In this document: positions 55,114 through 62,679 of the stretch, one piece after another
How the letters are laid out: every line of letters begins with the position of its first letter
Position numbering within the stretch: the first letter of the stretch is position 1
Assembly (NCBI GenBank): GCA_023251435.1
Contig: JAHEYU010000015.1
Coordinates: forward strand, 34,129-96,807
Source: Bacteroidota bacterium
GTDB lineage: Bacteria > Bacteroidota > Bacteroidia > Bacteroidales > Prolixibacteraceae
Direction: 5' to 3'
DNA: 62,679 bases
Program-made: the position numbers and the translations under genes
Notes under the pieces: generated by a model
What the model was told of the DNA's origin: nothing
Seen by the model: the letters and a program-made list of their open reading frames with translations, nothing else
Databases searched by the model: none

Positions 55114-55740
55114 ATGAGAGAAGAAGAACTGAACAGCATTGCCTATTCAAAAAATGTCATCGAATTTATTACTGTAGCCAACGAATTCTGCAGCTTTCTG
55201 GAACGTTCTGAAAGCCTCGAAACTCCCGGTTTTTTAGGTCGCTTACAAAAAATACTTCCACTTTTATATTTGAAAGCCAGCTTGTTGCCCGATTTTGAAT
55301 TGGAGTCTGAAGATGATCTGGAAAAATTTGTAACTGAAATGGATTACAGCCTTATTCAGCAAAAAATTATTCATCACACTGGAGCAAACGACGATTATCA
55401 GGAAGTCTTTTTGTCGGGAATGCAGTTCAGCGAATCGGCCTTAACCGCCAGTATTTCTGAAAATGTAGCAGACATTTACCAGGAGATGAAAGATTTGGTA
55501 ATGTCGTTCCGGATGCTGAACGATGAGGTGATGGAACAGGCTGTTTGGGAATGCAAAAATAACTTTTCGCAGTTGTGGGGACAAACACTGGTGAACTGTT
55601 TACGCGCGGTGCACAACCTGATTTATTCCGAAAATACCCGCGATGATCAGGATTCAGTAAAAAAGCAAAAATCGGATTCAAAAAATACAAGTAAGAAACC
55701 CGACTGGTTAAACGATCGGTTTTCGAATCAGGGAGAATAA
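55114..55740 (+). CDS. DUF5063 domain-containing protein
   Basis: The 208-residue product is mostly helical, with no signal or membrane segment. It has the DUF5063-like start NSIAYSKNVIEFITVANEF and the LQKILPLLYLKASLLPD helix. An acidic region and a Lys/Ser-rich, probably disordered tail (KKQKSDSKNTSKKPDW) follow. The function is unknown. It precedes the 3'-5' exonuclease gene by 4 bases, so the two are translated from one mRNA; a nucleic-acid role is possible but unproven. Confidence 0.75.
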   Translation: MREEELNSIAYSKNVIEFITVANEFCSFLERSESLETPGFLGRLQKILPLLYLKASLLPDFELESEDDLEKFVTEMDYSLIQQKIIHHTGANDDYQEVFLSGMQFSESALTASISENVADIYQEMKDLVMSFRMLNDEVMEQAVWECKNNFSQLWGQTLVNCLRAVHNLIYSENTRDDQDSVKKQKSDSKNTSKKPDWLNDRFSNQGE

Positions 55741-55744
55741 AAAG

Positions 55745-56317
55745 ATGTACAAAGAGAGCATTGACAAGGATGAATTAGCCGAACTGCCACTCATTCAGTT
55801 TGAAGGGAATATTACTTTGGTTGAATCGAAGGAGGATTATCTCGCATCAATAGATTATCTGTCGAAACAGACCATTTTGGGCTTCGATACCGAAACCAAA
55901 CCGGCATTTAAAAAAGGTGTTGTTTATGAAGTTGCACTGTTGCAACTGGCCACCGAAGACCGTGCTTTTTTATTCAGGTTAAACAAAATCGGGTTCCCGA
56001 ATGGACTTAAAAATATATTGGAAAATCCTGAAATTCAGAAAATTGGTGTTGCGATTCGCGACGATATCAAGGGCCTGCAAAAGCTGAACAACTTTAAGCC
56101 TGGCGGATTTATTGAACTTCAGGAACATGTGAAAGATTATGGAATTCAGGATTTTAGCCTGAAAAAACTATCAGCCATAGTATTGGGTTACCGCATCTCC
56201 AAATCGCAGCGCGTTACTAACTGGGAAGCGCCCGACCTTACCGAAGCCCAGCAGATTTATGCCGCTACTGATGCCTGGATTTCTCACCGTATTTTCGAAT
56301 CTCTCAATCAACAATAA
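55745..56317 (+). CDS. 3'-5' exonuclease of the DEDD (RNase D/WRN-like) family
   Basis: The 190-residue product is a single exonuclease domain. The metal-binding DEDDy residues are visible: D48 and E50 in LGFDTETKP, an Asp in GVAIRDDIKGLQKL, and the final Y...D in YAATDAWISHRIFE. Similar small proteins are annotated as 3'-5' exonucleases of the RNase D type; whether it acts on RNA or DNA is not clear from the sequence. There is no HRDC domain, unlike full RNase D. It is followed 2 bases later by the rRNA methyltransferase gene. Confidence 0.88.
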   Translation: MYKESIDKDELAELPLIQFEGNITLVESKEDYLASIDYLSKQTILGFDTETKPAFKKGVVYEVALLQLATEDRAFLFRLNKIGFPNGLKNILENPEIQKIGVAIRDDIKGLQKLNNFKPGGFIELQEHVKDYGIQDFSLKKLSAIVLGYRISKSQRVTNWEAPDLTEAQQIYAATDAWISHRIFESLNQQ

Positions 56318-56319
56318 AC

Positions 56320-57510
56320 ATGTCAGAAAAATATAGCCGGGTTATCCTGAAATCAGGAAAAGAGCAATCCCTGCAACGCTTTCATCCCTGGATATTTTCA
56401 GGAGCGATTGATGAAATAATCGGCAAAGTTGAAGAAGGCGATGTGGTGGAAGTCGTTTCCAGTAAAAACGAATTTCTGGCGATGGGTCATGTACAGATTG
56501 GCTCAATTGCCGTTCGCATTTTTTCGTTCGAAAAAGTAGAGCCCGATTTTAATTTCTGGAAAGGAAAACTCGACCGCGCTTTGGATGTGCGTAAAAAACT
56601 GGGTTTGGTTGATAACGAGCTGACCAATGTTTACCGTTTGGTGCATGGCGAAGGAGATGGAATGCCCGGTCTGATTGTTGATTTTTATAACGGAACTGCA
56701 GTAATGCAAGCCCATTCAGCCGGAATGTTCCTGATTCGCGAAACGTTGGCAAAAGCCTTAATGGAAGTAATGGGTGACCGGTTGGTTGCTGTTTACGATA
56801 AAAGTGAAAAAACCGTTCCTTTTAAAGCCGATCTGGAACCTAAAGATGGCTATTTGCTTGGAGAGTCAAAAATATTTGAAGTTCAGGAATACGGAAACCG
56901 GTTTAATGTAGATTGGGTGGAAGGCCAGAAAACAGGTTTTTTTGTCGATCAGCGCGAAAACCGCAGGTTGGTGCAGGAATACTCGAAAGACCGCAGCGTG
57001 CTGAACATGTTTTGCTATTCAGGCGGATTTTCGTTTTATGCCATGCGCGGTGGCGCTAAGTTGGTTCATTCGGTCGATTCGTCGGCCAAAGCAATTGAAC
57101 TGACCAACGGAAACGTAAAGCTTAATTTCCCGGAGGACACGCGCCATGAAGCTTTTGTGGCCGACTGTTTCGATTATATGGATAAGAATAAAGACAAATA
57201 CGATCTGATTATTCTCGATCCACCGGCTTTTGCAAAACACCGCGGCGCGTTACCTCAGGCCTTAAAAGGCTACAAACGCCTTAATCTGAAAGCCTTTCAG
57301 CAGATTGCTCCGTGCGGAATTCTGTTTACATTCAGCTGTTCGCAGGTAGTTACCAAAGATAAATTCCGCGAAGCTGTATTTTCGGCTGCCGCCATTTCAG
57401 GCCGGAAAGTGAGAATTCTGGGTCAAATGGTTCAACCAGCCGATCATCCGGTAGATATGTATCATCCGGAAGGAGAGTATTTGAAAGGGTTGGTGCTTTA
57501 CGTGGAATAA
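56320..57510 (+). CDS. rlmI: RlmI-like class I SAM-dependent rRNA (cytosine-C5) methyltransferase
   Basis: The 396-residue product has an N-terminal PUA domain (about 1-80, QSLQRFHPWIFSGAIDEI), a middle EEHEA-like domain (about 85-190) and the methyltransferase fold (about 195-396). The latter has the SAM-binding MFCYSGGFSFYAM, VDSSAKAIELTNGN, IILDPPAFAKHRGAL and SCSQVV. RlmI in E. coli methylates C1962 of 23S rRNA. The order PUA-then-methylase supports this family, but the exact target base here is inferred. It closes the set that starts at the DUF5063 gene. Confidence 0.87.
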   Translation: MSEKYSRVILKSGKEQSLQRFHPWIFSGAIDEIIGKVEEGDVVEVVSSKNEFLAMGHVQIGSIAVRIFSFEKVEPDFNFWKGKLDRALDVRKKLGLVDNELTNVYRLVHGEGDGMPGLIVDFYNGTAVMQAHSAGMFLIRETLAKALMEVMGDRLVAVYDKSEKTVPFKADLEPKDGYLLGESKIFEVQEYGNRFNVDWVEGQKTGFFVDQRENRRLVQEYSKDRSVLNMFCYSGGFSFYAMRGGAKLVHSVDSSAKAIELTNGNVKLNFPEDTRHEAFVADCFDYMDKNKDKYDLIILDPPAFAKHRGALPQALKGYKRLNLKAFQQIAPCGILFTFSCSQVVTKDKFREAVFSAAAISGRKVRILGQMVQPADHPVDMYHPEGEYLKGLVLYVE

Positions 57511-57511
57511 A

Positions 57512-57647
57512 ATAAGTTTCAAGTTTCAGGTTTCAAATTCCAAGTTTTGCTTCGATTGAGGGAAAGTTGGTTATTGGATATTGAGTATTCGATATTGGGA
57601 CTTTTATTGCTTCAGGATTTATCTGTGTGATTCTGCCTAATCTGTGG
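57512..57647. repeat. Cluster of three dispersed-repeat modules
   Basis: Three modules sit in the 207-base convergent gap. A (57512-57547) and B (57567-57599) match the modules at 19171-19211 and 19276-19348. C (57621-57647) is the reverse complement type of the repeat at 49192-49226. No gene is seen here. Confidence 0.65.
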
Positions 57648-57658
57648 AGAAATGACTC

Positions 57659-57691
57659 AAAAAATAAGGGCTTCACATTTCTGCAAAGCCC
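57659..57691 (-). terminator. Terminator of the exported-protein operon
   Basis: On the minus strand GGGCTT (57691-57686) pairs with AAGCCC (57673-57668) across a 12-base loop and is followed by TTATTTTTT. It lies about 27 bases after the stop of the propeller gene. Confidence 0.65.
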
Positions 57692-57717
57692 CGGAGATTG
57701 GTGTGGATTGGGATTGA

Positions 57718-59355
57718 TTAAAGAGTGCTGAGTTTCGTTATTACTTTCTTTTCATAGACATATACGAAGTCACCTTCGTTGGACAAAGTTGTAATTGCAC
57801 CTGTTCTGGCCTTAAAATCTTTGTACTTACAGGTATTTAAATCGAATGTGCCAATGTCGGCTTTATCTGTTTTCATAACCAGGATATTGCCTACACGATC
57901 TTCCAGAAATGAGGTTCTGTATTTGCCGGAATTGAGCAGTTCTCCGGAGTTGGCATCAAAAGTTGAAACTCCTTTTTCACCAACTACAACAATTATATTT
58001 TCCTTGAAAGGTTGAATCTGGGTTGCAAGACCAACCCCACCTTTGGAAACCGGAACCTCATATTTATCTTTTCCGGTGTTTATGTCGAGCGAATACAATG
58101 ATTTACCGCTACTCACAATGGTATTTCCGCCAAATGAAATCATGTTGGTAATTCCTTTGCGGAACCGTTCAGATTCCCAAATCAGTTTTCCGTCGGACGC
58201 GTTCAATGCCTGTATTCCACAGGGATTTACATTATCGAACTCTACCACAGCTACAGTATATACCTGGTCGGCAGTTCTTACCGTTTTGAGGTATTGTTTC
58301 TCAACAACTCCACCAATCTGAAGCAGAACTTTACCATCAACTATTTCCATTCCCGGAATAGCCTTGGCATCTTTAATTTCAGGTGATGTCCAAAGTAATT
58401 TTCCGGTATTCAGGTCGTATTTTTTTACGTACTGTTTGGTGCGGCTTTGCATGTCGAGTACGTAAATATCTTCTCCGTCGATAACCGGATCGGCAACTGC
58501 GCCATATACTCCGAAAGCCTTCACTCCAATAGGTTTTCCAACCACCCGTTCAGGAGTGAAATCGTAGGCAGCCGCCCATATTTTTGCCCCGGTTTTATAG
58601 TCGTACACCTGCATCCCGTTTAAACGAAGGAATACTTTATTTTCACTCACACTCAAATTGTAAATGGGTTGTCTCGAAATTATTTTCTTTTCGGCCAGGC
58701 CGATGTAGGTATTTTCCCAAAGTATTTCTCCGTTTTTGAGGTTGATACGGGCAATCTGGTTTTTAAATCCGACAAATAATGCTTCAAGCGCTGTTGGTTT
58801 AAAATTAACCATGGTTAAGGTATGATCTTCCCCATTGAAATAATACTGGCCAACTACCCCTTTGAATTTTTCGGTGCTCCATAATTCTTCGCCGGTTTGA
58901 GCCCTGATGTAAACCAACTCTTTTTTCAGGGTAATGGCAAAACAGTCTTCTTCATCGATATAAGTGATCGAACTTTCATCTACATCCTGGTATTTATCGG
59001 TAGTCCAAAGTGCTTTTCCGGTTTCGAGGTTGATGCAGGCAATCTGATCTTTTCCCAGTTTGCGGTCGAACAAAAAGATGGTACTCGATGCCCAGAATGG
59101 GATTAGTTCGTCGATTTTGTTGAGTTTAGGAGCAATGTCGCTAAATTTTTTCTCCCAAATTACTTTTCCTGAATTATTGTCGAAAAGCGAAATTTCTTTA
59201 TCTGATGCGGCATAGCTGTGTTCGCCTTCCAATGAGGTTCCTGCGTGCAGAATCTGGTGTCCTAATTTGGTTTCCCAAACGGTGGTCATGTCTTCCTGGG
59301 CTTTTGCCCAAACGATTGTAAGCAGAAGTACTGCAAAAGTCAATAGTTTTTTCAT
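57718..59355 (-). CDS. Exported PQQ-like beta-propeller protein
   Basis: The 545-residue product has a signal peptide (MKKLLTFAVLLLTIVWAKAQ) followed by many repeats of the PQQ/pyrrolo-quinoline propeller type. Examples are FDNNSGKVIWEKKF, INLETGKALWTTDKYQD, RAQTGEELWSTEKF, INLKNGEILWENTY, YDLNTGKLLWTSPE and LNASDGKLIWESERF. This is a W-rich beta-propeller with no enzyme residues that I can identify, so it is probably a scaffold or binding protein in the periplasm or at the surface. It is the last gene of a four-gene minus-strand operon. Confidence 0.85.
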   Translation of the reverse strand: MKKLLTFAVLLLTIVWAKAQEDMTTVWETKLGHQILHAGTSLEGEHSYAASDKEISLFDNNSGKVIWEKKFSDIAPKLNKIDELIPFWASSTIFLFDRKLGKDQIACINLETGKALWTTDKYQDVDESSITYIDEEDCFAITLKKELVYIRAQTGEELWSTEKFKGVVGQYYFNGEDHTLTMVNFKPTALEALFVGFKNQIARINLKNGEILWENTYIGLAEKKIISRQPIYNLSVSENKVFLRLNGMQVYDYKTGAKIWAAAYDFTPERVVGKPIGVKAFGVYGAVADPVIDGEDIYVLDMQSRTKQYVKKYDLNTGKLLWTSPEIKDAKAIPGMEIVDGKVLLQIGGVVEKQYLKTVRTADQVYTVAVVEFDNVNPCGIQALNASDGKLIWESERFRKGITNMISFGGNTIVSSGKSLYSLDINTGKDKYEVPVSKGGVGLATQIQPFKENIIVVVGEKGVSTFDANSGELLNSGKYRTSFLEDRVGNILVMKTDKADIGTFDLNTCKYKDFKARTGAITTLSNEGDFVYVYEKKVITKLSTL

Positions 59356-59367
59356 TGTAATCTTGTT

Positions 59368-59733
59368 TTAGAATTTGAATGTATAGCTGAATTTATAATC
59401 CTTGTTTTTAGGCATTTTAAAGCTGAACTGAAAGTCTAATATTTTATCTTTCAGTGAGTTTTGAGAAGGAATGTTGCCATCTTTTTTATCGGCTACAAAT
59501 ACCGAAACAACTTGTCCTTTGTTCCTGATAGTAATTTGCAGAGTATATTCACCGGTAATATTATTTTTCTGAACAAACTTATACAGAGCGCCTTCCGGCG
59601 GGGTCATGGCCTGATCGAGTTCCAAAGTGGCTTGTTTGATCACTTCGTCTTTTGACTCAATTATTTCCGGTTTCTGAGCTTTCAGGCAAATTACTGAAGT
59701 CAGAATTAGCAAGGTGATGAATAACTGTTTCAT
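59368..59733 (-). CDS. Small exported protein of unknown function
   Basis: The 121-residue product has a signal peptide (MKQLFITLLILTSVICLKAQ). The mature part is beta-rich: ITGEYTLQITIRNKGQVVSV and ILDFQFSFKMPKNKDYKF resemble a TonB-C-like shape, but no family is certain. It lies 12 bases from both neighbours' ends in the four-gene operon of exported proteins. No function is proposed. Confidence 0.65.
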   Translation of the reverse strand: MKQLFITLLILTSVICLKAQKPEIIESKDEVIKQATLELDQAMTPPEGALYKFVQKNNITGEYTLQITIRNKGQVVSVFVADKKDGNIPSQNSLKDKILDFQFSFKMPKNKDYKFSYTFKF

Positions 59734-59745
59734 AAGGATTGAATT

Positions 59746-61428
59746 TTATTCTTTTATAATTTTTACCACTTTTCTTTCTCCATTATCATCGAAAAGCGAG
59801 AGCAGGTAAACTCCATTTCTCAATGAACTAATGTTGATGGGGTGATTTTGGTAATGACCTGATTGTGAGAGTTGACCAGTTATACTAAAAATCTGATATC
59901 GGGCAAAATTCAATTTGCTTGCTATTGAGATTTGGTTGTGGCTTGGGATTGGGAAAACTGCGATCTGCTGATCAGGCAATTCAATAGAATTTAATGCGGT
60001 TTTTAATGTGTTGTAGAAATACAGCTCTGGCCCTGTTGTTGGGTTGTTATAAATCATGAATACCCCGAATGAACTTGCGAATAAATTATAGTTATTGCCG
60101 TTTCCACCAGCCCAGCCGCCATCGCCATTCAACGGTGTAAGTGCAACCGTGCCATTGCTTGTGCCATTGCTATTCCATACCTGCATTGAGCCTACTGATG
60201 AACCATCAGAACCTAAGAACCATATTTTATTGTCGTACACCTGAAGAACTTTTTTATCAGGATAAATATTTCCGGATACACCATTCGAAATCCCGGTCCA
60301 GATGTCCTTGACATTTACAATTTGATTCGATTCGTTCAGTTTAAATAATTCAGAACCAAATGTTTTGCTGACTGCCCTAAGGTAAAGGGTGTTGTTTACG
60401 ACAACCATTTGGCAGGTTCCCAGATTGTTCAATTGTGCGTCAGGAAGGGTTGCAAGTAGTTTTGTTCCGGCAGTTGTCCCATCGGTGGTATAAAGTGATG
60501 GGCCATTTGAATGGGTGAAATACAACAAATTGTTGTAAACGATAAACTCATCGATACGATAGATTGATGTGGAATAAACCAGTTTTGTTCCTTCTTGTGT
60601 TCCATCAGTTTCAAACAGGCCGCCTGGTATAAGGCTGGTTCCAATAGAAAAGAAATACATTTTGCCTTTGTATTCAACAAAGTGTTTGACATTGGCAAGC
60701 TCCGATGAGCCATTGAAACCCGGATTAATATCTTTCAGCATAAATGTACCTGCATCGGTGCCATCGCTTACCCAGGGTTCTCTTCCATTAGTGGTAAAGC
60801 CACCTGAGCCATTTATGGCAAAAAAATACAACTTGCCATCTTTCATGTTGGTTCCCATTGCCGAAGGTGCAACCTGAATCTGGCTACCCTGTGAACCGGT
60901 GAAAATATCTTTTACGAATACGGTTCCCGCAGTGGTTCCATCTGTAACCCAAAGTTCATTCCCGGTGTTTCCATCGTTTGCAACAAAAAAAGCTTTGTTT
61001 GCATCTGCACTTAAAAAGATCGAGTTTATTAATCCAAAATCGGTATCTGAAGTATTCGAATGAATATTTTTCAGCATTTTTGTACCGGCAGTTGTGCCGT
61101 CAGATACCCAGGGTTCTTTGCCATTTGTGCCGTCAGAAGCAAAGAAGTAGATTTTATTTCCTCCCACGATCAAGTTACCGTCAACATTAACCTTATCAGA
61201 GGTTATTTTGTAAGTTCCAGCGCTTGTACCGTCAGTAACATAGAGCCCATTCTTTGCAGTTAGTTCATCATTAAAAACGTAGTAAACTTTCCCATTCATT
61301 TCCCGAAACGAACAATTTAAGTTCAGGTTCCAGGCAGTAGGATTAATATCCTTTACCAGTTTAAATGTTTGAGCATTAGCAAAGAAGTTGGCAAAAACCA
61401 ATAGCATAAAAAGTAAATTTGTTCTCAT
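59746..61428 (-). CDS. ELWxxDGT-repeat protein with T9SS type A sorting tail
   Basis: The 560-residue product has a signal peptide (MRTNLLFMLLVFANFFANAQ). Seven or more repeats of the ELWxxDGTxxGT class follow, for example EPWVSDGTTAGTKML, ELWVTDGTTAGTVFV, EPWVSDGTDAGTFML and LYTTDGTTAGTKLL. The C-terminal about 75 residues (IAVFPIPSHNQISI ... FSITGQ ... LRNGVYLLSLFDDNGERKV) form the type IX secretion tail. The protein is likely secreted or attached to the cell surface. The repeats probably form a propeller; a ligand is unknown. Confidence 0.88.
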   Translation of the reverse strand: MRTNLLFMLLVFANFFANAQTFKLVKDINPTAWNLNLNCSFREMNGKVYYVFNDELTAKNGLYVTDGTSAGTYKITSDKVNVDGNLIVGGNKIYFFASDGTNGKEPWVSDGTTAGTKMLKNIHSNTSDTDFGLINSIFLSADANKAFFVANDGNTGNELWVTDGTTAGTVFVKDIFTGSQGSQIQVAPSAMGTNMKDGKLYFFAINGSGGFTTNGREPWVSDGTDAGTFMLKDINPGFNGSSELANVKHFVEYKGKMYFFSIGTSLIPGGLFETDGTQEGTKLVYSTSIYRIDEFIVYNNLLYFTHSNGPSLYTTDGTTAGTKLLATLPDAQLNNLGTCQMVVVNNTLYLRAVSKTFGSELFKLNESNQIVNVKDIWTGISNGVSGNIYPDKKVLQVYDNKIWFLGSDGSSVGSMQVWNSNGTSNGTVALTPLNGDGGWAGGNGNNYNLFASSFGVFMIYNNPTTGPELYFYNTLKTALNSIELPDQQIAVFPIPSHNQISIASKLNFARYQIFSITGQLSQSGHYQNHPINISSLRNGVYLLSLFDDNGERKVVKIIKE

Positions 61429-61439
61429 AACTGATTGTT

Positions 61440-62621
61440 TTATTGATTAATATTAAAATTCCAGATAACCAACTGATTACCCATTGCGATTAGAACAGAC
61501 TGGTCGCTGGGAAGAAACAGGAAAGAAGGGCGCGAATCGCTAGTCATTTTTTCTCCATCAATTTTTTCAAATAATCGGGACCCTAACTCGAAGCGCTTTT
61601 GGAGGGAACCGGTTCCTGTGTCGTACAAGTGAATTTCCTGAAAACGGGTTCCTTTAGAGTTTATAGCAAACATCGTTTTGTTGTTGCTAACTTTTAGTTC
61701 GGGCTGTTGAATCGACATTGATGTAAAACCTTTCCGCATTGGGAGTAGCTTGGCAACATCAATCAGGCTTATGATGGTATGTTTGTTTGTTGGCAGTTGT
61801 ATCCTGAGGTCGGGTGTCTGAAAAGCAACAAGCAGATCTCCTTCCGGAGAGAAACTAAGGTTATACACGATTTCGTAAATTTCATCGATGAGCTTTGTTT
61901 TCGAGCCTGTTTCAGCAGAATAAATGCTGATCATCTGTTTGAAATTAACCGCGGTCTTTAAGCCTTTTTTATTCTTCTTATCGAAGCGATCTTTTATTTC
62001 TTCAGGATTTATTTGCTGCGAAACAGCAAGCGATTTCCCATCTGGACTAATCGCGATGGCATTAGCTGCACCCGAAATGGTGAATGATTTGCCTTTTGAA
62101 CAATCGGGAAGATTCCAAAAAGTTACCAAATCGTTGTCTAACGAAATGACCTGTTTTTCGTCAGCCGATATTACCACATCCTGAACTTTTTCGAATCGGT
62201 TGATCACTTTTCCGGATTCAGCATCCAAAATTTCAAAATCGATCATTCGATCTTCATTCATCACCAAATCGGCATAACTCAATTGCTGAAGGAGCAAATA
62301 GGTGCCGTGCGCCGAATAGCTTATTTTCGATCCCCGATTCCAGTTCGCGACATTAAACTCACGAATTACCCGACGTTCTTTTTCATCGACTAGCTGAACT
62401 GTGCCTGACTTTTTCATCGAGATCGCTATCGTCTTATTATCGGGTGATAATGCAATTCCTGAATATTCGATCTCTGCCGAATTCAGCTTCAACCGATCAT
62501 ACTCTGAATTCGATGTCTGGCTAAACATCTCCAACGAACCGAATACCAGCATAATTACCAAGAAAATGGTCAATCTTGAATCCCTTTCTACCTGATCGCT
62601 AAAATTTGTACTTGTATTCAT
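61440..62621 (-). CDS. Exported WD40/YncE-like beta-propeller protein
   Basis: The 393-residue product has a hydrophobic N-terminal segment (about 17-34, LTIFLVIMLVFGSLEMF) preceded by a charged stretch, so it is exported or anchored. WD40-like repeats follow: GIALSPDNKTIAISMKKSGT, DVVISADEKQVISLDNDLV, AIAISPDGKSLAVSQQ, LSFSPEGDLLVAFQTPDL and FLPSDQSVLIAMGNQLVIW. It leads the operon of exported propeller proteins and starts 58 bases from the end of the window. Its role is unknown. Confidence 0.82.
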   Translation of the reverse strand: MNTSTNFSDQVERDSRLTIFLVIMLVFGSLEMFSQTSNSEYDRLKLNSAEIEYSGIALSPDNKTIAISMKKSGTVQLVDEKERRVIREFNVANWNRGSKISYSAHGTYLLLQQLSYADLVMNEDRMIDFEILDAESGKVINRFEKVQDVVISADEKQVISLDNDLVTFWNLPDCSKGKSFTISGAANAIAISPDGKSLAVSQQINPEEIKDRFDKKNKKGLKTAVNFKQMISIYSAETGSKTKLIDEIYEIVYNLSFSPEGDLLVAFQTPDLRIQLPTNKHTIISLIDVAKLLPMRKGFTSMSIQQPELKVSNNKTMFAINSKGTRFQEIHLYDTGTGSLQKRFELGSRLFEKIDGEKMTSDSRPSFLFLPSDQSVLIAMGNQLVIWNFNINQ

Positions 62622-62679
62622 ATTCGAGGTTTTAATGGTAAAAAAACACAGAGTCTCCCGCAGCGTAATTGCTATTACC

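Overview
The window looks like a chromosomal segment of a Bacteroidota bacterium, probably order Bacteroidales/Marinilabiliales. The evidence is: Bacteroidota-type promoters (TAnnTTTG at -7) and sparse Shine-Dalgarno sites; type IX secretion (T9SS) hallmarks, namely a CHU_C/type B C-terminal domain, a type A sorting tail and PorP/SprF; many SurA-like folding factors; and an S1 sulfatase fused to a GH78 rhamnosidase, a combination associated with marine polysaccharide degraders. No species is claimed.

Layout. 1-5808 (+) is the end of the spc/alpha ribosomal operon: rpsE (partial), rpmD, rplO, secY, infA, rpmJ, rpsM, rpsK, rpsD, rpoA, rplQ, closed by a strong terminator. There is no map gene between secY and infA. 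5926-8741 holds a lone response regulator, an EttA-like ABC-F protein and a WbuC-like cupin. 8885-17314 (-) is a T9SS adhesin cluster: a 1627-aa protein with an ice-binding-like DUF3494 head, about 16 SprB repeats, a PKD domain and a CHU_C tail, followed by PorP/SprF-like and PorE/OmpA-like partners. 17687-26597 contains hisS, hutH, an ECF sigma factor with its putative anti-sigma and sensor proteins (-), a degenerate Nudix/NrtR-like regulator (-), ychF and asnB. 26745-33417 carries a TlpA-like lipoprotein, membrane proteins, an exported creatininase paired with an S41 protease, and an MgtC/DUF4010 membrane protein.

33475-33876 is the most unusual stretch. A consensus promoter drives four head-to-tail units of exactly 82 bp. 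The last is a well-formed tRNA-Lys(CUU). The three before it keep a tRNA-like acceptor/D arm and an anticodon arm reading UUU, but have no recognisable T arm. A long terminator hairpin follows.

34036-39866 (+) holds the sulfatase-GH78 fusion and a GH106-related glycosidase, likely acting on sulfated rhamnose-containing glycans. 40022-49051 (-) is an envelope-biogenesis operon led by guaB: two PpiC/SurA-type isomerases with a SurA-like lipoprotein between them, a MoxR ATPase, an OstA/LptA-like protein and an exported VOC protein. 49288-52958 (-) pairs a type IIG restriction-modification enzyme with a small ASCH protein. 53157-57510 (+) holds recQ, a DUF5063 gene, a DEDD exonuclease and an RlmI-like methyltransferase. 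57718-62621 (-) is a run of exported proteins, including beta-propellers and an ELWxxDGT-repeat protein with a T9SS tail.

All calls come from reading the sequence and recalled family knowledge; no database search was run.
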